A stretch of DNA of 64,000 nt from Nodosilinea sp. WJT8-NPBG4 (GTDB lineage: Bacteria; Cyanobacteriota; Cyanobacteriia; Phormidesmidales; Phormidesmidaceae). Below are positions 27,286-36,388 of the stretch, one piece after another; within the stretch, counting starts at the first letter, position 1; each line of letters opens with the position of its first letter. The position numbers were made by a program, and so were the translations under genes. Where the stretch lies: the NCBI GenBank assembly GCA_019359285.1, contig JAHHHQ010000045.1:62001-126000 (forward strand), written 5' to 3'. The notes beneath the pieces are model-generated. The model saw nothing but the letters and a program-made list of their open reading frames with translations. It was not told the origin of the DNA and searched no databases.

Positions 27286-28077
27286 ATGCCCATTGCCCTA
27301 CTCACCGACTTTGGACTTCAAGATAGCTACGTAGGCGTAATGAAAGGCGTTATCGCCACGTTAGCCCCTACGGCCCAGCTCATCGACCTAACCCACGACC
27401 TACCCCCACAGGATTGCTACGCGGCGCGGTTCACCCTACTCAGCGCCTATCCCTACATGCCACCGGGCACTATTTACCTGGTGGTGGTTGACCCAGGGGT
27501 AGGCACGCAGCGGCGAGCGGTGACAGTGCAGACCTTCCAGGGCACTTTTGTCGGGCCAGACAATGGAGTACTCAGCGGCATTTGGGAGCGTGACAGCCAG
27601 AGGAATCAAGGCGTTCTGAATGCCGTAGAGCTGACGAATATGGCCTACTGGCGATCGCCCCACCCCAGCACCACCTTCCACGGACGTGACATTTTTGCCC
27701 CAGTGGCGGCTCACCTAGCCAACGGAGTGCCGATAGATGACTTAGGAACCAGAATCGATCCCCAATCCCTCATCAGCCTCCCCTTGCAGGCTCCGATCGC
27801 TACGGCTACGGGATGGATAGGCGCAATTCAGTACATCGATCGCTTCGGCAATGCCGCCACAACTATCCCAGCCAGCATAGTCATTACTAGCGACTGGAGT
27901 GTGACGATAGGAGATCACACGCTTCCAGGCGGCCAGACCTACGGAAACGTCCACCCTGGGCAAGGACTAGCGCTGGTAGGCAGCCACGGCTTTGTAGAAC
28001 TGGCGGTGAACCAGGGCAATGCCCAGCAGCAGATTGGCCTAGTGGTGGGCGATCGCGTTGAGCTAACTAAACGTTAG
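27286..28077 (+). CDS. SAM hydroxide adenosyltransferase (DUF62 family)
   Basis: 263 residues from ATG 27286. Family members cleave S-adenosylmethionine with water/hydroxide to adenosine and methionine. Recognisable are the opening PIALLTDFGLQDSYVGVMKGVI, the VVVDPGVGTQRRAV loop, FVGPDNGVLS, and FHGRDIFAPVAAHLANG, with the Asp residues of the DFG and HGRD motifs at the active site. The C-terminal beta-barrel domain includes YIDRFGNAATTIP. Its stop overlaps by a few bases the stop of the convergent DUF1997 gene. Confidence 0.9.
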   Translation: MPIALLTDFGLQDSYVGVMKGVIATLAPTAQLIDLTHDLPPQDCYAARFTLLSAYPYMPPGTIYLVVVDPGVGTQRRAVTVQTFQGTFVGPDNGVLSGIWERDSQRNQGVLNAVELTNMAYWRSPHPSTTFHGRDIFAPVAAHLANGVPIDDLGTRIDPQSLISLPLQAPIATATGWIGAIQYIDRFGNAATTIPASIVITSDWSVTIGDHTLPGGQTYGNVHPGQGLALVGSHGFVELAVNQGNAQQQIGLVVGDRVELTKR

Positions 28078-28667
28078 CCCTGCACTGTGCGACCTTGCAT
28101 AGCTCCCTGAGAGCTAACCTGAGGCTGGCCGTGGGTAGTTGCCACCCAAGCGCGGTAGTCTTCCACCAGCTGCCGCTCAATGCGGTGTTTGATGGTGCCT
28201 AGAATGCCGCTCAAAAAAGTTTTGCCGGTGCGATCGAGCACCGAGGTGGGCAGAAAGCGAATCGGCGGCGGCAGCTCTAAATGAATTTGCAGCTCGGCCT
28301 GGCCCTGGAGTTCAGTATGGGTGGCCTGGCGCTGGGGCGTGAGGGTGCCCTGCAAGGCCATGCCAAAGGAATCGTTTACAAAGCTGAGATATTCGGGGCC
28401 TTTGACTCGACAAGCCACCGACTCCAGCCGCAAAGTGCCGTCGGCCAGGCTCCACACCCGCAGGTCAGCGGTGGGCTCAATACTGATGCCAAAAAACTGT
28501 AGGGGCCGCAGGCTGAGTCGATACACGCCATCGCCCAGCACCTCAATACGGCGCGGGTCGGTGATTGCCTGCACCAGGCGCTGGGGCTGCCGCAAGTAGT
28601 GCTCAATGGGAATCGCCTCATTGGGCACTCGCAGGCGCAGGGTTTGGCTAGCGTGGAATTCTTTCAT
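28074..28667 (-). CDS. DUF1997 family protein (paralogue 2)
   Basis: 197 residues, with the DUF1997 layout: YLRQPQRLVQAITDPRRIEVLGDG, strands through YRLSLRPLQFFGISIEP, and the C-terminal helix FLSGILGTIKHRIERQLVEDYRAW. It lacks the long disordered N-terminus of the copy at 7817-8566. Function unknown. ATG start; reads convergently into the SAM hydroxide adenosyltransferase gene with a 4-base overlap. Confidence 0.82.
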   Translation of the reverse strand: MKEFHASQTLRLRVPNEAIPIEHYLRQPQRLVQAITDPRRIEVLGDGVYRLSLRPLQFFGISIEPTADLRVWSLADGTLRLESVACRVKGPEYLSFVNDSFGMALQGTLTPQRQATHTELQGQAELQIHLELPPPIRFLPTSVLDRTGKTFLSGILGTIKHRIERQLVEDYRAWVATTHGQPQVSSQGAMQGRTVQG

Positions 28668-28922
28668 AAATGAAAGCTACCTGAAAATGGGGTACGACCA
28701 GGGACAGATGAAGTTTTGTAACCTATGTTTAACAATTTAGTATGCCTTTCAGGATTTGTGGTGTTCGCCAGGCACCGTTGGGCACCTTGAGAGACTTTGC
28801 CTAGAGGCGGATGGGGAGATCCTCCCCGACTAGACTCGGCTCTCCGACTCGCGAGTTTTTCTGAGAAGACGTTACATAGAGTTACTACTCACTCAGGGTC
28901 GATTGCACCCAAGGAGACTGCA

Positions 28923-29168
28923 ATGACATTTACCCCTACTCACGTACTGATTTCGCGCACCAAAGAGACTCCAGTGCAGCTCGTTGCCGGGCCTCAGGGC
29001 TACTGGCTCTACACCGAAGCTGAAGCGCAGAAAGACACTACCCCTGCTTTTGAGGTACGCCCCAAATTGGGTTTCTATTGCCGTGGGCATCAGGTTGTCG
29101 GCTTTAGCCTCCAGCCGCTGACGGCTCGGACCACTGCTCATTCCGAGGCCACCCAGTTAGCCAAGTAG
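28923..29168 (+). CDS. Small conserved hypothetical protein
   Basis: 81 residues from ATG 28923, which has a good AAGGAG site seven bases upstream; the frame is open further 5' but that part lacks a ribosome site. Predicted compact beta-rich fold (THVLISRTKETPVQLVAG, YWLYTEAEAQ, KLGFYCRGHQVVGFSLQPL). No known domain. A terminator lies about 130 bases after it. Confidence 0.7.
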   Translation: MTFTPTHVLISRTKETPVQLVAGPQGYWLYTEAEAQKDTTPAFEVRPKLGFYCRGHQVVGFSLQPLTARTTAHSEATQLAK

Positions 29169-29301
29169 CTTAAGCCTGAATCCGACCAGCTGATGCCTAG
29201 TGATGGACTTGGTCGATCGAAAAAGAGCAACAATCTCTTGCCTGAGAGTTTGACCAAAAGGCAAACAATCTGAGGTGCGAGCCCTTAGTTAGATGCGATT
29301 C

Positions 29302-29323
29302 AAGCCTCTACTAGGCTTTTTTC
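29302..29323 (+). terminator. Rho-independent terminator
   Basis: AAGCCT and AGGCTT pair around CTACT and are followed by TTTTTC. It closes either the small gene ending at 29168 or an untranslated RNA in 29169-29301. Confidence 0.7.
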
Positions 29324-29343
29324 TTCCCTTCGAGGTAAGACAA

Positions 29344-29363
29344 CTGCCAGCCATAACTGGCAG
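29344..29363 (+). promoter_or_regulatory. Hairpin just before the DUF4112 start
   Basis: CTGCCAG and CTGGCAG form a perfect 7-bp stem with loop CCATAA, ending 9 bases before the ATG. No normal ribosome site is visible between, so the hairpin may affect translation. Confidence 0.4.
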
Positions 29364-29372
29364 CATTAACTT

Positions 29373-29795
29373 ATGAATATCGTTGATACCGCCTCCCAAC
29401 TCAGAAATCTAAACCGTATCCGTCGCATCAGCCGACTGATGGATACAGCCTTCAAAATCCCCGTTTTGGGGATAAAAGTCGGCTGGGATCCGGTGCTTGG
29501 GCTGATACCTGGCCTAGGTGATTTGATTGCTACCGCAGTATCGGCCTACGTCATTGTTTTGGCGGCCCGGTTCCGTTTGCCCAGGGGCATTTTGGCGCAG
29601 ATGGTTCTTAACATCGGCCTGGAGGCCGTAGTAGGGACTGTTCCGCTGGTAGGGGATTTGTTTGACGCCTTCTATAAATCGAACGTGCGGAACTTAAAGT
29701 TGTTAGAAGCTCACCTACAGAGCGAGTCAACCGCGCTAGAAGAGGCAGACAATCTCAATTTGAACAGCGTTCAGGACGGTGAGATCTACACGTAA
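29373..29795 (+). CDS. DUF4112 domain-containing membrane protein
   Basis: 140 residues. The family core is clear: RRISRLMDTAFKIPVLGIKVG, then WDPVLGLIPGLGDLIATAVSAYVI, and a second hydrophobic part ILAQMVLNIGLEAVVGTVPLVGDLFDAFYKSN. These are two re-entrant or membrane segments rich in Gly-Asp motifs. Function unknown. Preceded by a hairpin rather than an obvious ribosome site. Confidence 0.88.
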   Translation: MNIVDTASQLRNLNRIRRISRLMDTAFKIPVLGIKVGWDPVLGLIPGLGDLIATAVSAYVIVLAARFRLPRGILAQMVLNIGLEAVVGTVPLVGDLFDAFYKSNVRNLKLLEAHLQSESTALEEADNLNLNSVQDGEIYT

Positions 29796-29998
29796 TTTTG
29801 GGTGGCCAGGATGCGATCGCAGGCTTCATCCGATCTCTCTTTGCGCTTAGCTACCGATTACCCTACGGGTCTGTTGTTGATTGGTCTTGCCGCCTTTCGC
29901 AGTACGTTTTTTTGCACATACCAATCTGCCCTGCGAGGGTAACAGCGTTGGTCGCAGCCTCCTAAATTGCCGTCAGACTTTGTAGAAACTAGTTATCC

Positions 29999-30580
29999 AT
30001 GTCAATGCCTATTCCGTCTCGTCCAAGTGGGTTTCGTTTGGGATCTGGCGATGCCCCTGTGCAGGTGGAGGTATTTGTCGATCTGGAATGTCCTTTCTCC
30101 AAAAAAGCTTGGCCTACGGTTCTGGCGGTAGCCAACCACTACAAGGGTGACTGCGTTGGCATTACAGCTCATCCAATCGTGCTTTGTGACCATCGCCAAA
30201 GCTGGGATTTGACGAAAGCCACAGTGGCGATCGCAGCAGACGATCCTTTGCGAGCTTGGCAGTTTATTAGTCACCTGTACCAGCACCACGCCGACTATGC
30301 CCTAGACGCGTTTGACCACCAAACCCGTCAAGACCTGCGGCAGCTAATCGAAGACCTAACCACTAAATTTGACCCAGACTGGGAAAATAGCGATTTGGCC
30401 GAGCAAATCAGCGATGAGAAGGGTTCAGTGGCGAGTCGAGCTAAGGCATCGGTGCGCTACGCGATCAGTCGCGGGGTTTGGTCGACGCCGACTATCTTTA
30501 TTAACGGTAGCCCTGTACTTGAGCTAGAGTCGAGCTCTACGCTGAGCGACTGGCAAGCTGTTATAAACCCAATGCTGTAG
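29999..30580 (+). CDS. DsbA-like thioredoxin-fold protein
   Basis: 193 residues without signal peptide. It has the DsbA/2-hydroxychromene isomerase fold: VQVEVFVDLECPFSKKAWPTV with motif CPFS at residues 31-34, a helical insertion, then VWSTPTIFINGSPV containing the cis-proline. Only the first cysteine of the usual CxxC is present, so a disulfide-forming role is doubtful; monothiol or glutathione-linked chemistry in the cytoplasm is more likely. Lone gene, with start at or next to 29999. Confidence 0.85.
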   Translation: MSMPIPSRPSGFRLGSGDAPVQVEVFVDLECPFSKKAWPTVLAVANHYKGDCVGITAHPIVLCDHRQSWDLTKATVAIAADDPLRAWQFISHLYQHHADYALDAFDHQTRQDLRQLIEDLTTKFDPDWENSDLAEQISDEKGSVASRAKASVRYAISRGVWSTPTIFINGSPVLELESSSTLSDWQAVINPML

Positions 30581-30627
30581 CGATCGCAGCAGGCCGCCGC
30601 GATGATGTTCGCCATTGTGGGAACGAC

Positions 30628-31725
30628 CTAACGGTTCAGCACAACCTTCTGAATCAAGTCGGCTAGTTTTGTGGCACTATCGGCAGTAGCCAAGTTTCCT
30701 GCTGCTGCTGCCATCGTCTCTAGCCGTTGCGGCTCTGCCAGCAAATCAAGCACCAGGGTCTGAAATTCTGAGGCGACGACCTGGCGTTGGTTCAACATCA
30801 GAGCAGCATGGGCATCGACAAAGGCTTTAGCATTGACCGTCTGGTGGTCTTCTGCCGCAAACGGGTAGGGAATCAGAATCGAGGGCGTGCGAGAGATCGC
30901 TAGCTCCGTGAGGGTACCCGCCCCGGAGCGGCCGATGGCTAGAGTCGCCCGATGCATGAGGGCGGCCATCGCGCTAAAGAAGGGGCGATGAATATAGTGG
31001 GGGTGGCTGTAGCTGTCGGCTTCGGGGTCGCTGCTGCCGGTTTGGTGCACAATCCAAGCGCCCGCTTCAATCCAGGCCGGAGCGGCGGCCCGCACAAGTT
31101 TGTTGACGGCGACGGCTCCCTGGCTACCGCCCACCACCACAATCAGCGGTACCCCATCGGGAATGGTCGGATCGGTGAGAACAGGTGGCTCTGATGTCAG
31201 AAACTCGTCGCGGACGGGGGTGCCCACTACCACGGTTTTGGCCTTGGGCAGATAGGTGCGGGCCGCCTCAAACCCTAGAGCCACCGTAGTGCACCAAGGG
31301 CTCAGCCAGCGAGTGACTTTGCCTGGCAGCGCGTTCGACTCGTGCAGCACAGCGGGCAGACCCAGCGATCGCGCCGCAATAATCGCCGGGGCCGCAATGT
31401 AGCCCCCAGTAGTAAAAACCCCGTCAAATTTTCCCTGCTTGAGCAGTCGCCGCACCTGCACCGTTGCCTGGCCAAACCGCCCCAGCGTTTTCACCGTTCC
31501 CAGGCCGGGCCGGCCCTGAAAACCTGCCATGCGCACCGTGTGTAGCGGAAAATTTTTGGGCACCAGGGTAGTTTCGAGGCGATCGGGCACCCCCAGCCAC
31601 TCGATGGTGTAGCCCTCTTGGCTCAGGGCTTCGGCGGTGGCGATCGCTGGGAACAGGTGCCCACCTGTGCCGCTGGCGGCCACCAGCAGCCGGGGGGATG
31701 CCGCTTGGGTAGATGTAGATGACAA
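30628..31725 (-). CDS. murG: UDP-GlcNAc:undecaprenyl-PP-MurNAc-pentapeptide GlcNAc transferase
   Basis: Makes lipid II on the inner face of the plasma membrane by adding GlcNAc to lipid I. The 365 residues have the two Rossmann domains of GT28. The first has the loop SGTGGHLFPAIATAEAL at the N-terminus and GGYIAAPAIIAARSLG; the second has VVVGGSQGAVAVNKLV and GRSGAGTLTELAISRTPSILIPYP. Monocistronic and divergent from the NTF2-like gene. Confidence 0.95.
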   Translation of the reverse strand: MSSTSTQAASPRLLVAASGTGGHLFPAIATAEALSQEGYTIEWLGVPDRLETTLVPKNFPLHTVRMAGFQGRPGLGTVKTLGRFGQATVQVRRLLKQGKFDGVFTTGGYIAAPAIIAARSLGLPAVLHESNALPGKVTRWLSPWCTTVALGFEAARTYLPKAKTVVVGTPVRDEFLTSEPPVLTDPTIPDGVPLIVVVGGSQGAVAVNKLVRAAAPAWIEAGAWIVHQTGSSDPEADSYSHPHYIHRPFFSAMAALMHRATLAIGRSGAGTLTELAISRTPSILIPYPFAAEDHQTVNAKAFVDAHAALMLNQRQVVASEFQTLVLDLLAEPQRLETMAAAAGNLATADSATKLADLIQKVVLNR

Positions 31726-31920
31726 GGGAACACCCTCGACGCTAAAAACGCCTCTAGACTATACCAACTCCTGCCTAGAATCTATGCCCGAGGTTTTCTG
31801 CTCTTTTACCAAAAGCGGATCCAATTTTACGTAGAACGACCTAGTGCCAAGGGGGACAGCTGGGCTACCGTAGCCGGTTGTAAAGAAACTGATATAAGGT
31901 AGACGGAGTATTTTTGGTTA

Positions 31921-32745
31921 ATGGGGCGGTTCAGCGTGGCTAACTCGGCAGTGCGGCAGTGGAGTCTAGGAATCGTGTCGATGGCGGCGGTGCTGTTGGG
32001 TGCTGGGGCCTTTGCTCCGGTTACTGAGGCAAACCAGTCAGGGAACGAACCCGTCTTGGCCCAGGCGGCTCCCACTGAGGTGCAGCAACTGTTGACCGAT
32101 CTAGAGACGGCGGCGAGCAGTCGCAACCTCGATGCTGTGATGGCCTTCTACAGCGAGGGCTTTGACAGCGACACCGGCTTTGACTATGCCCAATTGCGCC
32201 AAACCCTCGAAACCCTTTGGCAGCAATATCCCGACCTCACCTACGACATTGAGCTGCTGAGCTGGCAGGCCGATGGCTCCGGTAACTACACCCTCGAAAC
32301 CCGCACCACCGCTACCGGCACTCAAACGCGCCCCGATCGCATCCTCACCCTCGCCGCCAATACCACCTCGCGCCAGCGCCTCGAAAACGGCAAGATCGCC
32401 TACCAAGAAATCTTGAGCGAGACCAACCGCCTGGTATCGGGCGACAACCCGCCTACCCTGCAAGTGCAGCTACCCACCACTCTCACCCCCGGCCAATCCT
32501 ACAGCTTTGACACGATTGTGGTGGAGCCGCTGGAAGGGCGATCGCTGATGGGCGTTGCCGTCGAAGAAGGCGTGACCGCCGAAGACTTTTTTGCGCCGCG
32601 GCCAGTGGTTTTTGACATTCTTAGCTCTGGCGGACTCTACAAAGTCGGCACCGCCGCCGCCGAGCCCGACAGTCGCTGGGCCTCGACAGTAGTCATTCGC
32701 GAAGACGGCATGGTCGTTGAAACGCGCCGCCTCCGGGTTGAGTAG
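31921..32745 (+). CDS. Exported NTF2-like domain protein
   Basis: 274 residues. A signal peptide spans about residues 1-45 (hydrophobic SLGIVSMAAVLLGAGAFAP, cleavage before APTEVQ). The NTF2/SnoaL-like fold follows (EVQQLLTDLETAASSRNLDAVMAFYSEGF ... ETLWQQYPDLTYDIELLSW) and a beta-rich C-terminal domain (TLTPGQSYSFDTIVVEPLEGR). No catalytic residues can be named. An ATG 60 bases downstream is an alternative start. The cupin gene starts 2 bases after its stop, so they are co-transcribed. Confidence 0.8.
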   Translation: MGRFSVANSAVRQWSLGIVSMAAVLLGAGAFAPVTEANQSGNEPVLAQAAPTEVQQLLTDLETAASSRNLDAVMAFYSEGFDSDTGFDYAQLRQTLETLWQQYPDLTYDIELLSWQADGSGNYTLETRTTATGTQTRPDRILTLAANTTSRQRLENGKIAYQEILSETNRLVSGDNPPTLQVQLPTTLTPGQSYSFDTIVVEPLEGRSLMGVAVEEGVTAEDFFAPRPVVFDILSSGGLYKVGTAAAEPDSRWASTVVIREDGMVVETRRLRVE

Positions 32746-32747
32746 CA

Positions 32748-33356
32748 ATGACTAACCACAACTGGCTAGTTGCCGATGACGGCACCTATAGATCCTTCGG
32801 CGACCCCGAAATTATAGAGCCAGGACGTTACTATCGCCTCTACCGGTTTCTCACTGAGCTAGAAGACATTCTCGACATCTTTCACGACGACCTCAGTCGG
32901 CTAGAAGCCATTACCCCTCTAGTGCGCAAGTTGTTGGTCAGCTCGTACTGGCTGCAGATGGAATACAACACCCCCAACCCTATAACGGGCTGGAGCGTCA
33001 ATTTTCTCTACCGCGAGCACCAGTTCCCGATTACGGTGCAGATGGTGGCCTGGTTGCCGGGGCACACCTCAAGCATTCACAACCACGGGGCTTGGGGAAT
33101 TGTGGCGCTGTTGGGCGGTCAAGAGCGCAACCGTATCTGGCGACGCTCCCCCCAACCCAACTCCCCCGACCAGCTAGAGCTAGTCGACGAAATAGTTCTT
33201 AACCCCGGCGATGTTGTGGCCCTCACCGCCAACGCCATTCACAGTGTGGAACCCCTGGGCGACGAGCCCACCGTGTCGTTTAACCTCTACGGGGCAACAA
33301 GTTTTAGCGATCGCTACGAATTTGACCCAGAGAATCACACGGCAAAGTCATTTTAG
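32748..33356 (+). CDS. Cupin protein, cysteine-dioxygenase-like
   Basis: 202 residues. The cupin core has metal-ligand pattern HNHGAWGIVALLGGQE (H111, H113) with the third ligand in NAIHSVEP (H165), as in the cysteine dioxygenase family. The N-terminal 90 residues are helical, also as in that family. Thiol oxidation to sulfinate is plausible, but the cysteine-binding residues were not all verified. Second gene of a pair with the exported NTF2-like protein, whose location differs (this one has no signal peptide). Confidence 0.8.
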   Translation: MTNHNWLVADDGTYRSFGDPEIIEPGRYYRLYRFLTELEDILDIFHDDLSRLEAITPLVRKLLVSSYWLQMEYNTPNPITGWSVNFLYREHQFPITVQMVAWLPGHTSSIHNHGAWGIVALLGGQERNRIWRRSPQPNSPDQLELVDEIVLNPGDVVALTANAIHSVEPLGDEPTVSFNLYGATSFSDRYEFDPENHTAKSF

Positions 33357-33572
33357 GGGGTGATGTCCTACGCCCCACCCCTCACCCCTACCCTTCTAAC
33401 TTTCTCCCCAACGGGATGAAAGATTTGGCAAGTTAGGGTAAACTTCATCAGACCGTCAGGGGAGTGTCAGCTAAAGCGTCTTTTAGCCCTTAAGCTACGC
33501 CTGTTTGAGCCTCCCACATAGCCCATCAGGCAGCCCGTTTCTCCCTTTGCCACCGCCAGGATAAATCGACCT

Positions 33573-34598
33573 ATGAGCCAGGAAGAATCTCGCAGCACCG
33601 CCACATTGCCGCCCGAGGAGCCGACCCCAGTCGATCCAGATACCCTGGTGACCACCTACGCCGACAGTCTCATCACCGAGCTGTTTGACGATGTTGACAA
33701 AATTTTAGACGGCGATGAAGACGCCCTGGCATCGGTAGAGGCAGCACCAGAGCCAGCCTCTACGGCGATCGCCCCGTTTGTTGAAACTACCGCCGAGCCC
33801 GTGGATCCTCCAGCGGCAGACGCGCCCCTGGCTCCCCTGAGCACCGATCTTGACTTCTTCCGCGCCGACAATGCGAACGCTGCCCCCCCGGCAGCCCCGA
33901 CCAAAACCCGTTTTGGCAAGCTGTTTGATCGCATGTTGCTGAGCATCACGGCCCTGTCGCTGCTGGGCATGGGGGGGCTGCTGTGGTTTAGCCAGGGCAA
34001 TCGCTTTTCCCTGGGCCGATCGTCTGTCGAAACGGCGGCACAGCAGTCTGACGAAGAATTTTTGGCCTACTTGCAGCGATCGCTAGAAGTGATTGCGGGC
34101 AAGGTTGAGCGGGGCGAAGTGGGCACCACCACCGTTGCCGGCCAGGCTCCTGGCGGGGTTGCAGTCCCCACGCCGCCGATGCTGCCGCCCCTGGGAGCCG
34201 GTGGCACCGTAGGCAGCCTAGGCTCTGGCCCAGTCAATGTCATCGAGCGGGTTTACATTCCCTACCAGACGGCTCAGCAGCCAAGGCCTGGCGCGCCTGG
34301 CGCGCCAGTGCTGGTGCCTCAGCCCAGGGTAGGCGCGGCATCTCCCGTAGCCCCCGTAGCCCCCGCTGCGCCCTCCCAAGCTCCAGTGGCGGCGAACCCG
34401 ATTCACGGCCTGGTGGGCATTTTAGAACTGGGCGATCGCTCGGCTGCCCTGTTCGAAATTAGCGGCGTCTCCCAGCGGGTCTACATTGGTGAGCGCATTG
34501 GCAGCAGCGGCTGGAGCCTGGTGTCGGTCTCTAACGAAGAAGTGGTGATTCGTCGCAATGGCGAAGTGCGATCGATCTTCATTGGCCAGCGCTTCTAG
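33573..34598 (+). CDS. Membrane-anchored protein with GspC/PilP-like C-terminal domain
   Basis: 341 residues: an acidic cytoplasmic N-terminus (1-115), one membrane helix (about 121-139, LLSITALSLLGMGGLLWF), a long Pro/Gly/Ala linker, and a small C-terminal beta domain (GLVGILELGDRSAALFEISG, then VYIGERIGSSGWSLVSVSNE and VVIRRNGEVRSIFIGQRF). The final part resembles the homology region of type II secretion GspC and type IV pilus PilP proteins. Probably periplasmic; may serve envelope assembly or piliation. Lone gene, so this is inference. Confidence 0.75.
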   Translation: MSQEESRSTATLPPEEPTPVDPDTLVTTYADSLITELFDDVDKILDGDEDALASVEAAPEPASTAIAPFVETTAEPVDPPAADAPLAPLSTDLDFFRADNANAAPPAAPTKTRFGKLFDRMLLSITALSLLGMGGLLWFSQGNRFSLGRSSVETAAQQSDEEFLAYLQRSLEVIAGKVERGEVGTTTVAGQAPGGVAVPTPPMLPPLGAGGTVGSLGSGPVNVIERVYIPYQTAQQPRPGAPGAPVLVPQPRVGAASPVAPVAPAAPSQAPVAANPIHGLVGILELGDRSAALFEISGVSQRVYIGERIGSSGWSLVSVSNEEVVIRRNGEVRSIFIGQRF

Positions 34599-34659
34599 CA
34601 CAAGCTTGGGCATAGATAAACCTGGCGCATCCTACTTTTTTAGGTACCTTGACCTAAGT

Positions 34660-34962
34660 CTAATCGCGGTTGGGGTTAGATTCGTTCTGCCCCCGCAACG
34701 ACTCCTGCATAGCGATAACGGCATCACACAACTCAGCCTTAGTCTGTCGAGCAGTATCAGCGGCGGATTTGATCAGAGCAGCGATCTCGGTTTCGCGCTG
34801 TTGCTTGGCATCCATGGCTGCGCAACTCGCATCAATGCTCTCAGGAGCGGCAACAGGGCGGTTAAGCATGGGGCCACTCACGGTGCTGAGGCCGTAGAAG
34901 GAGTCAATGTCGGCATTGATGGTTTTGATGGGAAGCCGATGTGAAAAATCAATTTTGTTCAT
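34660..34962 (-). CDS. Hypothetical protein
   Basis: 100 residues if translation starts at the ATG at 34962 (MNKIDFSHRLPI); the frame is open to 35127 but that extension is arginine-rich and unlike a folded protein. Helical C-terminus (KQQRETEIAALIKSAADTARQTKAEL). No domain recognised and no clear ribosome site, so coding status is moderate. Confidence 0.5.
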   Translation of the reverse strand: MNKIDFSHRLPIKTINADIDSFYGLSTVSGPMLNRPVAAPESIDASCAAMDAKQQRETEIAALIKSAADTARQTKAELCDAVIAMQESLRGQNESNPNRD

Positions 34963-35127
34963 AGCCAGTAGATGCTCGCTGATAGGTAGATGAGTAAGCT
35001 CATAGGCATGCTCTAGCCGCTCGCGATCGCAGATCTGGGGCGATGGTCTGGCTGTGCGATCGCGTAGTAGCAGAGAAAACCTCAAACCTGAGACGACGAT
35101 GGGGGTTGCACGTCTGGTATGTCCCAC

Positions 35128-35683
35128 CTACAGCAAGTTTGCCCGCCCAAAGCTTTGAACGTTGGCCCAATTACTAAGCTTGTGCCCCAGCTTCACAAGA
35201 ATCTATAAAGCAAAGGTGAATAGCCGCGATCGTGCCCTACCCTAAAAGGTTTTCTCTATGCGAGTCAAAAGTTGTAACGACTTTCTAGAAAAGGCCTTTG
35301 ACCTTAAATACAGCTACAAAGGTATAATCACCATTCTCAAGCGCGCAGAGCATCTTGCCTTACTGGCCGCATAATTATCAGGCACACGTGGCTGGGTGAA
35401 TTCGTCAGCAGTTTATAGCAGATCTTTAACTGCTGACGATTAATTGTGTTTGGCTTTTTCGTCCTCATTTTTTCTTTGAAAACGTTTTACCAGAATGTCT
35501 AATAAATTGGTTTTTCAGTTCAAGCTTTCTGATCACCTACAGATCTTTTGGTATGTACCCTGGCTGACCTTATTAGTTACGACCTGCTTGGATGTTCGCT
35601 GGGTTGCTATGCCTATCTAGAGGAGCGCTTGCATCGCTAACCCGCTATTCTGAAAGGCAAGGCGTTGCGGCAGGAGTTACACC
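35128..35683. other. Intergenic region, AT-rich, no clear gene
   Basis: About 550 bases, AT-rich after 35380. A 38-codon plus-strand frame (35258-35374) starts with ATG and ends TAA; its peptide is helical and basic, but no ribosome site is seen and it was not recognised. No tRNA or repeat was found. Confidence 0.4.
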
Positions 35684-36262
35684 ATGGGCATCTTTGAAGA
35701 CCTAAGCAAATTTCTTGAAACCCGACTCGATGAATTTCTCAAAGCTAACCCCCACCTAGAGCTATGGGGTTTAGAAGACCAGTTGCGGGGCCAAGAGCAA
35801 GACGCCATTCACCTGCTGGGAGACCTCAAGCGCCGCGAAAAGCAGCTCGAAGACAGCATTCTCTCCACGGCCCAGGATATTCAGCGCTGGCATAGCCGCA
35901 TTCAAAACGCTCAGGCCGCTAACCGTCTCGACTTAGTTAAAGCCGCTCAAGAGCGCGAGGCGGCTCTGCTGCGCCAGGGCAACCAGTACTGGGGCCAAAT
36001 GAAAGGTGTCAAAGAGCAGATTGAGCAAACTCGCAACCTGCAAAAAGAAATTCACGATCGCCGCCGCGAACTCAAAGCCAAAATCACCGAAACCCAAGCT
36101 CAACGAACCGCTCAGCGCACTACCACCAGTTGGGATACAGGCTGGGCTAAGACCCCCTTTGAGAACTTTGGCCGAAATACTATGGATCCAGTAGAAGAAT
36201 CATTTCAGCGGTGGGAGACAGAGCAGGAGCTAGAGGAGCTGAAGCGGAATATGGGGAGTTAG
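35684..36262 (+). CDS. TIGR04376-like conserved cyanobacterial protein
   Basis: 192 residues, almost wholly coiled coil. The start IFEDLSKFLETRLDEFLKAN and the block RQGNQYWGQMKGVKEQIEQ agree with the cyanobacterial family TIGR04376 as I recall it. Cytoplasmic, no catalytic motif, role unknown. ATG with AGGAG 11 bases upstream. A long dispersed inverted repeat follows its stop. Confidence 0.8.
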   Translation: MGIFEDLSKFLETRLDEFLKANPHLELWGLEDQLRGQEQDAIHLLGDLKRREKQLEDSILSTAQDIQRWHSRIQNAQAANRLDLVKAAQEREAALLRQGNQYWGQMKGVKEQIEQTRNLQKEIHDRRRELKAKITETQAQRTAQRTTTSWDTGWAKTPFENFGRNTMDPVEESFQRWETEQELEELKRNMGS

Positions 36263-36280
36263 GGGAATGGGGAAGGTAGG

Positions 36281-36387
36281 GGAGATGGGTAGAGAGTTTT
36301 GAGTGCTTAGTTTTGAGTTTTGAGTTTTTGACTCCAAAGCCCATTCAAAACTTAAAATTCAAAACTTTTCTTCTCCTTGCCATCTCC
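36281..36387. repeat. Dispersed inverted repeat, AAAACTCA family
   Basis: Outer arms GGAGATGG (36281-36288) and CCATCTCC (36380-36387); inner arms of repeated TTTTGAG and CTCAAAA-like units (36295-36367). The same units recur at about 15.6 kb and 39.2 kb. It lies between convergent genes and may also end transcription. Confidence 0.7.
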
Positions 36388-36388
36388 A

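Noticed and set aside
35258..35374. 38-codon ORF as a real small gene
   Set aside because: No ribosome site and no recognised family; kept only as a note in the intergenic entry.
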